A stretch of 7,323 nt of DNA from positions 1-7,323 of the forward strand of contig DHHB01000018.1 in the NCBI GenBank assembly GCA_002403075.1. The letters run 5' to 3'. Source of the stretch: a bacterium UBP1_UBA4783 (GTDB lineage Bacteria; Krumholzibacteriota; Krumholzibacteriia; Krumholzibacteriales; Krumholzibacteriaceae). The stretch's first letter is position 1, and every line of letters begins with the position of its first letter. A model generated the notes under the pieces. The model was not told the origin of the DNA and did not search any database. It worked only from the letters and a program-made list of their open reading frames with translations. This document shows, piece after piece, positions 1 through 5,146 of this stretch. The position numbers were made by a program, and so were the translations under genes.

Positions 1-2398
1 CGATCGACGTCGAGGGGTTGAAGGGGTTCGGATGGTTCTGCCGCAGCGCGAGCGGCATCGAGGGAACGGCGATCGCGTCCGTCTCGAAGAGCGTGCGGCG
101 CGCGGCGCCGTCGACGACGTCGAGGCGGTAGCGATAGGCGGTTCCGGGCTCGACGCTTCCGTCCCTGCAGAGGTACGAGAATCCCTCGCGCGCGATCGCG
201 GCTGCTTCGAGCCTCGCGAAGGGGGCGTCAGCTCCCTCGGCGCGCATCATCTCGAAGATCGCGCCATCGTCGATCTCGGAGAGCGTCCACGAGATCTCGA
301 CGCACGATCCGGCGAGCGCGGCGGCGTAGCTCTGAAGGAGCGTCGCAACCTTCACGTCCCCGGGGGCGAGCGTCGCAGCGGGGGAGATATTCCCGTGACG
401 GTCTACGGCGACGAGCTTGTAGAAATACCGGTTCGATTCGAGCCATTCGCCGTCGTGATACTCCGTCCCGCCGGTCGAGCCGACGAGGTTCGAGGCGTCC
501 GGCGTGAAGCCGGCGTCGCCGCCTCGGTGGATATCGTATTTCCAGAGATCCGGCGCCGGGTTCGGCGTCCACGCGAGCCGGAGCCCCGGCGGCGAGGCGG
601 TCTCCTCTCCCGCGAACCCCTCCGTCATCGCCGGCGAGAGGTTGTCGACCGAATAGCCGGCCGCGGGCTCGGACGCGATGAAGACGCCCGCCACCGCCGT
701 ATGCGCGGTGACGAGGTACGTCTCCCACGGGATCCCGGTTTCGGTCGAATCGCTTTTCGTCGGCACGGCGACGTAGTAGGCCGTGTCGCGCGTCGCGAAC
801 CAGTACGCGACCGATTCCCATTCTCCCTCGGGGAGACCGAGAAGAGCCGCCTCGGGCTCTCCGCCGCCGTTCTCTATCTCCCGCCAGACGGTGTAGCCGA
901 CGATCGGATTCTCGAGCTCATCCTCGACGTCGAGGGCCGAAGCCCTCGCCCTGATGCGCGCGTACCCCCCCTCGTCGGCGGGCACGTCGCCGCAGGAGAG
1001 GATCACGGGCTCGGGGTTTCCCCAGAGCCCCAAGGGGCCGATGCGCTGGGCGTAGACGTCCCAATAGGCGCCGCTCCGCCCGTCCTCCCACGCGACGATC
1101 GCGCCGCCGCGGCCGTCCGCGACCGGGACCGCCGATCTGCGCTGCCCGGCGGCGGAGCATGTGATCGCGCCGCGGGGCGACGGCCAGAGGAGGGTTCCGT
1201 TCCCGTCGACGCGCTGGATCGAGATTCCGTAGTGGCCGGTTCCTGAGTCGTAATACTCGAGAGGCAGGAGAGCGCCGCCGAAACCGTCGGGCCGCATGTT
1301 GACGCGATTCATTTGATACGGATCGAATACCATCATGCCTTCCGCGCCCCACGCGACCGAACCCTCAGCGCTCACGCGTTGCGCGTATAGGTAGTTTAAT
1401 GAGCCCCGGCGATCTCTCCATGCGACGATCGCGCCGCCTTCGAGATCCTCGACGATCGACGCATCGTACTTTTCGGACGCGTACGTCGAGGCGACGATCC
1501 CGCCGGCGGTCCAGAGCGGCGAGCCGCCGAGGTCGAGCCGCTGAAGATACAGATCGCCGTACGCGTACCGCTGCTCGCGCAGCGCGAATATCACTCCCGA
1601 TCCGCTGAGGGCGAGGGCGTACTCGTACTGGCTCGCACCGCCCGGGCACACCGGGACGCCGTCCGGCGTCCACAGCCTGGCGCCGGCCGCCGATATCCGC
1701 TGGGCGTAGATAGCCGTTACGGCGTCGCGGGAATCGACCCACGCGACGACCGCGCCGTTCGAACCGTCGGAGACGATACGGGGACCCTGCTGCTCCGCCG
1801 GGTGGGATACGACAACGACTCCGCCCGCCGTCCACAGGGCGTCGCCGTTGGAGTCGATGCGCTGGAGGTAGATGTCGCCGTTGTCGACGCTGAAACCGTT
1901 CCACGAGATGATGGCGCCTCCGGCTCCATCCGATACGGCTTCGACGGTCAACCGTTCGAAGGTTTCGACGCTGACCGCAACGCCGTTCGCCGTCCAGAGG
2001 GCGTTGCCGCCGGCGTCGAGGCGCTGAGCGTAGATATCCCCTCCCCAGGCCCGCCAGTCGCGCCACACGACGATCGCGCCTCCGGCGCCGTCGGGGACGA
2101 CGCGGCAATCGTATACATCGGCGGAGAGGGTGCATACGGGCACGCCGTCCGCCGCCCAGAGCGCGTTGCCGAACGGGTCGAGGCGCTGGGCATAGATGTC
2201 GGTGTTCGTGCCGGCGCGGTAGTCCACCCAGGCGACGATCGCCCCGTCGGCGCCGTCCGATATCACGACGGCCTGACTCTGATCGTATTCGGCGGCGCTC
2301 ACGGCGACGCCGGTCGCCGCCCATTTGGCCCACGCGGGGGCCGCGGCGAAGATGCATGCCGCTGCGATTATTGCCGATAGGGCGAAACTCCTCGCCAT
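1..2398 (-). CDS. Secreted repeat protein: propeller-like repeats, FnIII-like modules and FlgD/T9SS-like tail (3' end cut by window)
   Basis: Reading down from the ATG at 2398 gives 799 uninterrupted codons to the left edge, with no stop, so the C-terminus lies outside the window. GGAGGT sits 6 nt upstream and fixes the start; there is no in-frame upstream ATG nearby. Residues 1-24 form a signal peptide (MARS, an Ala/Ile-rich core, cleavage after AWA). Residues 26-459 carry eight 53-55-residue repeats, each with three landmarks: G-G-A-I-V-A-W, then D-I-Y-A-Q-R-L-D, then L-W-T-x-x-G-V. About 470-575, 603-675 and 690-775 look like fibronectin-III-type strands; the middle one is clearest (LAWTPNPAPDLWKYDIHR ... 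YFYKLVAVDRHGN). Residues 786-798 read RQNHPNPFNPSTS, the opening of the FlgD-like/T9SS type A-like C-terminal domain common in FCB-group exported proteins. Inferred role: extracellular or surface protein, possibly binding or adhesive. No catalytic motif was seen, and the substrate is unknown. Confidence 0.88.
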   Translation of the reverse strand, partial: MARSFALSAIIAAACIFAAAPAWAKWAATGVAVSAAEYDQSQAVVISDGADGAIVAWVDYRAGTNTDIYAQRLDPFGNALWAADGVPVCTLSADVYDCRVVPDGAGGAIVVWRDWRAWGGDIYAQRLDAGGNALWTANGVAVSVETFERLTVEAVSDGAGGAIISWNGFSVDNGDIYLQRIDSNGDALWTAGGVVVVSHPAEQQGPRIVSDGSNGAVVAWVDSRDAVTAIYAQRISAAGARLWTPDGVPVCPGGASQYEYALALSGSGVIFALREQRYAYGDLYLQRLDLGGSPLWTAGGIVASTYASEKYDASIVEDLEGGAIVAWRDRRGSLNYLYAQRVSAEGSVAWGAEGMMVFDPYQMNRVNMRPDGFGGALLPLEYYDSGTGHYGISIQRVDGNGTLLWPSPRGAITCSAAGQRRSAVPVADGRGGAIVAWEDGRSGAYWDVYAQRIGPLGLWGNPEPVILSCGDVPADEGGYARIRARASALDVEDELENPIVGYTVWREIENGGGEPEAALLGLPEGEWESVAYWFATRDTAYYVAVPTKSDSTETGIPWETYLVTAHTAVAGVFIASEPAAGYSVDNLSPAMTEGFAGEETASPPGLRLAWTPNPAPDLWKYDIHRGGDAGFTPDASNLVGSTGGTEYHDGEWLESNRYFYKLVAVDRHGNISPAATLAPGDVKVATLLQSYAAALAGSCVEISWTLSEIDDGAIFEMMRAEGADAPFARLEAAAIAREGFSYLCRDGSVEPGTAYRYRLDVVDGAARRTLFETDAIAVPSMPLALRQNHPNPFNPSTSI
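1022..2323 (-). repeat. Eight tandem coding repeats of about 162 bp (53-55 aa)
   Basis: The conserved Trp of the L-W-x-x-x-G-V element falls at residues 26, 81, 135, 189, 243, 296, 350, 405 and 459, giving eight intervals of 55, 54, 54, 54, 53, 54, 55 and 54 residues. Each interval also contains a G-A-I-V-A-W-x-D-x-R core and an I-Y-A-Q-R element. The regular length and predicted beta-strands suggest beta-propeller blades (inference). Units differ clearly at the DNA level, so this is an old internal duplication rather than a recent expansion. Repeats 5 and 7 are the most diverged. Confidence 0.88.
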
Positions 2399-2404
2399 TG
2401 CCGT

Positions 2405-2410
2405 ACCTCC
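2405..2410 (-). promoter_or_regulatory. Ribosome binding site of the repeat protein
   Basis: Read on the minus strand the bases are GGAGGT, a near-perfect Shine-Dalgarno sequence, with a 6-nt spacer to the ATG at 2398. It decides the start of the left-hand gene, whose first residues then form a plausible signal peptide. Confidence 0.8.
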
Positions 2411-2495
2411 AAAGGTGGATGCGGACGATTCCTCAAAGTCTAGATATGCCTTTTATGCAATTCTTGAACCGCATCGACGCCGTCGCGACCCGAGC

Positions 2496-2522
2496 TTTGC
2501 GGCGACGCCGTTTCGCCGCAAA
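2496..2522. promoter_or_regulatory. Perfect 9-bp inverted repeat, candidate operator
   Basis: The arms TTTGCGGCG (2496-2504) and CGCCGCAAA (2514-2522) are exact reverse complements separated by 9 bp. Neither strand has a T-tract after it, so it is a poor terminator. Its centre (about 2509) lies about 67 bp upstream of the start point predicted from the TATAAT box, a position typical of activator sites, and about 111 bp upstream of the divergent start codon. Binding by a dimeric regulator is inferred from symmetry and position only. Confidence 0.45.
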
Positions 2523-2563
2523 AATAGTTGAAATTTTCCGCCATCTCTTGTACGTTCCCCGGG

Positions 2564-2569
2564 TATAAT
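2564..2569 (+). promoter_or_regulatory. Putative -10 box of the iorAB promoter
   Basis: A perfect TATAAT hexamer lies 59 bp upstream of the iorA start, in the AT-rich part of the divergent spacer. No good -35 is at the right distance: TTGAAA at 2528-2533 is 30 bp away and TTGTAC at 2548-2553 only 10 bp away. Either the promoter depends on an activator or the hexamer is fortuitous. If used, transcription would start near 2576 and leave a leader of about 53 nt. Confidence 0.4.
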
Positions 2570-2614
2570 CTCGAGCGAAAAACGACCGTTTATAACTGCA
2601 TTCGCCATCCCACC

Positions 2615-2620
2615 AGGAGG
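2615..2620 (+). promoter_or_regulatory. Ribosome binding site of iorA
   Basis: AGGAGG, a consensus Shine-Dalgarno, ends 8 nt before the ATG at 2629. It supports this start over the second in-frame Met two codons later. Confidence 0.8.
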
Positions 2621-2628
2621 ACCCATCT

Positions 2629-4404
2629 ATGGAAATGCTCCTCTCCGGAAACGAAGCCGTCGCGCGGGGGATGTACGAGCACGGCGGCGAGTTCGCCTCC
2701 GCCTACCCCGGCACACCGAGCACCGAAATCCTCCAAACGATCGCGCGCTTCTTCAAGGCCGACGTCTACGCGGAATGGTCGATCAACGAGAAGGTCGCGC
2801 TCGAGGCGGCGGTCGGGGCGAGCTACGGCGGCGCCCGCTCGCTCGCCGCGATGAAGCATGTCGGCGTGAACGTCGCGGCCGACCCGCTCATGACGCTCTC
2901 GTACACGGGCGTGGGCGCCGGGCTCATCCTCGTGAGCGCGGACGACCCGAGCCTCCACAGCTCGCAGAACGAGCAGGACAACCGCTGCTACGGCAAGTTC
3001 GCCTCGATCCCCGTGCTCGAGCCCGCCAACAGCCAGGAATCGCTCGATATGATGAAGGACGCCTTCGAGATGAGCGAGAAGTTCGACACGCCGGTCCTCT
3101 TCCGGATGACGACCCGCATCTCGCACTCGAAGGGGCTCGTCAAGATCGGCGAGCGACGCGTCAACGATCATGCGGGCTTCGAGAAGAACATCGCCAAATA
3201 CGTCATGGTCCCGTCGAACGCGAGCGTGCGGCACAAGATCGTCATCGAACGGCTCGAGGCGCTCAAGGCCTTCGCCGAGACGACGCCGCTCAACAAGGTC
3301 GAGATGGGGGACCGCACGATCGGCATCATCACGGGGAGCGTTGCCTACCAGTACGCGAAAGAGGTCATGCCCGGCGCGAGCTTCCTCAAGCTCGGTCTCG
3401 GATACCCCCTTCCGATGAAGAAGATCACGGATTTCGCGCGGCAGGTCGAGCGGCTCTTCGTCGTCGAGGAGCTCGAGCCCTTCTACGAGGAGCAGATACT
3501 CGCGGCGGGGATCCCGTGCGAGGGCAAGAAGTGGTTCTCGAACTTCATGGAGCTCAACGTCGAGCGCGTGCGCGAGGGGTTCATCGCGGCCGGCGTGCTC
3601 CCGAAGAGCGCCGCCCCCGCGAAGCAGGCCGAAGAGAAGGTCCTCCCGCGGCCGCCGGTGCTGTGCCCCGGGTGCCCGCATAGAGGCGTCTCGATGGCGC
3701 TCAAGAAAATCGGCGTCATCGTCACGGGGGACATCGGCTGCTACACCCTCTCGGCCCTCCCGCCCCTCGAGACGGTGGACACGTGCCTCTGCATGGGGGC
3801 CTCGATCAGCCACGCCTTCGGCATCGAGAAGGCGAAGAAGACGAAAAAAAAGGCCGTCGCCATGATCGGCGACTCGACGTTCCTTCACAGCGGGATCACC
3901 GCGCTCGCGAACGTCGTGTATAACCGGGGGACGCAGCTCACGATCATCGTCGACAACCGCATCACCGCGATGACGGGCGGGCAGGATCACCCGGGGACGT
4001 CGAAGACGCTCATGGGCGAGAAGACGAACGCCGTCGATCTCGAGGCGATCTGCCGCGCGGTCGGCGTCGAGCACGTGCGGAAGATCGATCCCTACGATCA
4101 GGAGGAGACGATCAAGATCCTCAAGGAAGAGGTCGATCGTCCGGCGGCCTCCGTCGTCATCACGACCCGGCCGTGCATGCTCTTCCCGAGCAAGATCAAG
4201 ACGGAGCGGATATTCCACGTCGTGCTCGAAAAGTGCACCGCCTGCGGCGCCTGCTTCCGGATCGGCTGCCCGGCGATATCGGCGGCCGAGGAGAAGAACG
4301 AGAAGGGGCGGCCGAAGGCGCTGATCGATCCCGAGCTCTGCACGGGCTGCTCGCTCTGCTTCCAGGTGTGCTCGAGCGAGGCGATCGAAGAGGTCGAGAA
4401 TTAG
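2629..4404 (+). CDS. iorA: Indolepyruvate ferredoxin oxidoreductase, alpha subunit
   Basis: This is the large subunit of indolepyruvate:ferredoxin oxidoreductase, a cytosolic, oxygen-sensitive thiamine-diphosphate (ThDP) enzyme. It converts indolepyruvate (and related aryl-pyruvates) plus CoA to the aryl-acetyl-CoA, CO2 and reduced ferredoxin. The product has 591 residues, near the usual family size. The N-terminal pyrimidine-binding domain begins MEMLLSGNEAVARG and carries YPGTPSTEI (26-34) and the Glu-containing NEKVALEAA (53-61). CPGCPHRG at 346-353 opens the ThDP domain, which has GDIGCYTL (367-374), GDSTFLHSG (414-422) and VDNRITAMTG (441-450). Two [4Fe-4S] motifs close the protein: Cys 536, 539, 542, 547 (C-x2-C-x2-C-x4-C-P, the family's unusual spacing) and Cys 571, 574, 577, 581. 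The second lacks the customary Pro after its last Cys (CSSEAI). The gene is first in an operon with iorB. Confidence 0.96.
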   Translation: MEMLLSGNEAVARGMYEHGGEFASAYPGTPSTEILQTIARFFKADVYAEWSINEKVALEAAVGASYGGARSLAAMKHVGVNVAADPLMTLSYTGVGAGLILVSADDPSLHSSQNEQDNRCYGKFASIPVLEPANSQESLDMMKDAFEMSEKFDTPVLFRMTTRISHSKGLVKIGERRVNDHAGFEKNIAKYVMVPSNASVRHKIVIERLEALKAFAETTPLNKVEMGDRTIGIITGSVAYQYAKEVMPGASFLKLGLGYPLPMKKITDFARQVERLFVVEELEPFYEEQILAAGIPCEGKKWFSNFMELNVERVREGFIAAGVLPKSAAPAKQAEEKVLPRPPVLCPGCPHRGVSMALKKIGVIVTGDIGCYTLSALPPLETVDTCLCMGASISHAFGIEKAKKTKKKAVAMIGDSTFLHSGITALANVVYNRGTQLTIIVDNRITAMTGGQDHPGTSKTLMGEKTNAVDLEAICRAVGVEHVRKIDPYDQEETIKILKEEVDRPAASVVITTRPCMLFPSKIKTERIFHVVLEKCTACGACFRIGCPAISAAEEKNEKGRPKALIDPELCTGCSLCFQVCSSEAIEEVEN

Positions 4405-4409
4405 GGACG

Positions 4410-4423
4410 GCGCCGCGCGGCGC
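4410..4423 (+). other. GC-only palindrome in the iorA-iorB gap
   Basis: GCGCCGCGCGGCGC is a perfect 14-bp palindrome starting 6 nt after the iorA stop and ending 8 nt before the iorB Shine-Dalgarno. As RNA it could form a short stem. It might modulate processing or translation coupling between the subunits, but in a GC-rich genome it may be chance. It has no T-tract, so it does not look like a terminator. Confidence 0.35.
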
Positions 4424-4431
4424 GCCACCAC

Positions 4432-4437
4432 AAGGAG
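4432..4437 (+). promoter_or_regulatory. Ribosome binding site of iorB
   Basis: AAGGAG ends 9 nt before the ATG at 4447. It supports independent initiation of iorB within the same transcript. Confidence 0.75.
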
Positions 4438-4446
4438 AATGCGGAA

Positions 4447-5028
4447 ATGAAGAACGGCACGACAAACGTTTTGATCGTCGGCGTGGGCGGGCAGGGCGTG
4501 CTGCTCGCGAGCGAGATGCTCTGCGAAGTGGCGAAGGTGCTGGGCCTCGACACGAAGAAGAGCGAGGTCCACGGGATGTCGCAGCGCGGCGGGGTCGTGA
4601 CGAGCCACGTGCGCTTCGGGAAAAAGGTCTACTCGCCGCTCATCGCCGAGGGCGAGGCGGACGTCATCCTCGGCTTCGAGATCGCCGAGGCGCTGCGGTG
4701 GGTGCATTACCTGCGGCCCGGCGGCACGATCATCGTAAACGAGCAGAAGATGATCCCGCCCATCACGACGACGGGCAAGTTCAGCTATCCCGAGAAGGTC
4801 GAGGAGACGATCCAGAAGCGCGTGCCGAAGACAACGATCATCGACGCCTACGCGATCGCCCAGAAGCTCGGCAACACGCGCCTCGTGAACACGATACTGC
4901 TCGGCGTCCTCAGCAACGCCATCGACCTCGAAGAGGAAAAGTGGCTTCAGGTGATCGAGCGGATGGCCCCGAAGGGGACCGGCGAGATCAACAAGAAGGC
5001 GTTCCTCGAGGGGCGGGCGATCAAGTAG
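4447..5028 (+). CDS. iorB: Indolepyruvate ferredoxin oxidoreductase, beta subunit
   Basis: This is the small partner of IorA, belonging to the pyruvate/ketoisovalerate oxidoreductase gamma-domain family. The 193-residue length matches typical stand-alone IorB. Visible hallmarks are the glycine-rich N-terminal loop GVGGQGVLLASE (12-23), the SEVHGMSQRGG element (39-49), which is strongly characteristic of the family, and NTRLVNTILLG (143-153) near the C-terminal helices. It starts 42 nt after the iorA stop, on the same strand and with its own Shine-Dalgarno, so the two form an operon. It has no Fe-S motif, as expected, since the ferredoxin-like clusters are on IorA. No further downstream gene joins the operon: the next gene is convergent. 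No neighbouring aryl-CoA ligase, which accompanies ior genes in some genomes, is seen in the window. Confidence 0.95.
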   Translation: MKNGTTNVLIVGVGGQGVLLASEMLCEVAKVLGLDTKKSEVHGMSQRGGVVTSHVRFGKKVYSPLIAEGEADVILGFEIAEALRWVHYLRPGGTIIVNEQKMIPPITTTGKFSYPEKVEETIQKRVPKTTIIDAYAIAQKLGNTRLVNTILLGVLSNAIDLEEEKWLQVIERMAPKGTGEINKKAFLEGRAIK

Positions 5029-5081
5029 GCGTACTGCGGCTTTGAGAATTCTAGGCTGACGGCATAATTTACTCAAAATCG

Positions 5082-5107
5082 ATCGGGGGCCCCGAAGGGC
5101 CCCCGAT
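5082..5107. terminator. Convergent stem-loop terminator
   Basis: An 11-bp perfect stem, ATCGGGGGCCC (5082-5092) and GGGCCCCCGAT (5097-5107), closes a 4-nt loop. It lies 53 nt after the iorB stop and 39 nt after the stop of the opposing protease gene. On the minus strand the loop reads TTCG closed by C-G, the very stable UUCG tetraloop class, and four Ts follow a few bases after the stem. On the plus strand no T-run follows. The hairpin therefore best fits an intrinsic terminator of the right-hand gene that may also protect the 3' end of iorAB mRNA. Confidence 0.8.
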
Positions 5108-5146
5108 GCATGTAGCGGCGAACGCTCCGTCGTTCGAGCGTGTGTT

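Larger units (their letters stand above)
2399..2628. other. Divergent intergenic region between the repeat protein and iorA
   Basis: This 230-bp spacer is visibly more AT-rich than the flanking genes, especially about 2430-2470 and 2520-2600, as expected for divergent promoters. It contains an inverted repeat, a TATAAT hexamer for the plus-strand operon and both Shine-Dalgarno sites. The minus-strand promoter could not be assigned: weak -35/-10-like matches exist in the AT-rich part (about 2440-2470) but none is convincing. Short open frames that cross this stretch have no plausible start signal or family resemblance and are not called as genes. Confidence 0.7.

Noticed and set aside
32..1246. 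A 404-codon plus-strand open frame
   Set aside because: It is antisense to the repeat/FnIII protein and its product is Arg/Gly/Asp-rich. The minus-strand frame gives a signal peptide, regular repeats and a known tail motif.
1365..2357. A 330-codon minus-strand frame overlapping the repeat gene
   Set aside because: It is a frame-shifted shadow of the repeats, giving an Arg-rich product that merely echoes the 162-bp periodicity.
2354..2398. Possible lipoprotein signal with Cys15
   Set aside because: The residues before Cys15 are A-A-A without the usual Leu at -3, and a clear A-W-A cleavage site follows at residue 24. An ordinary signal peptide is the better reading.
2325..2854. Three short plus-strand open frames across the divergent spacer
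   Set aside because: They overlap the signal peptide region of one gene, the promoter region and the start of iorA, lack ribosome binding sites and show no family resemblance.
2590..5076. An 828-codon open frame antisense to iorA and iorB
   Set aside because: It mirrors the two well-supported ior genes across their whole length, including the intergenic gap. Its product is rich in Arg, Asp, Leu and His with no recognisable family. It is an artefact of strong G/C third-position bias.
5041..5077. Inverted repeat TTTGAG ... CTCAAA after iorB
   Set aside because: It has only 6 bp of stem with a 25-nt loop in an AT-rich stretch. It is weak beside the 11-bp hairpin that follows and is likely chance.
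5122..5141. Small hairpin ACGCTC ... GAGCGT between the protease stop and the terminator
   Set aside because: A 6-bp stem with an 8-nt loop and no T-run does not qualify as a terminator and is expected by chance at this composition.
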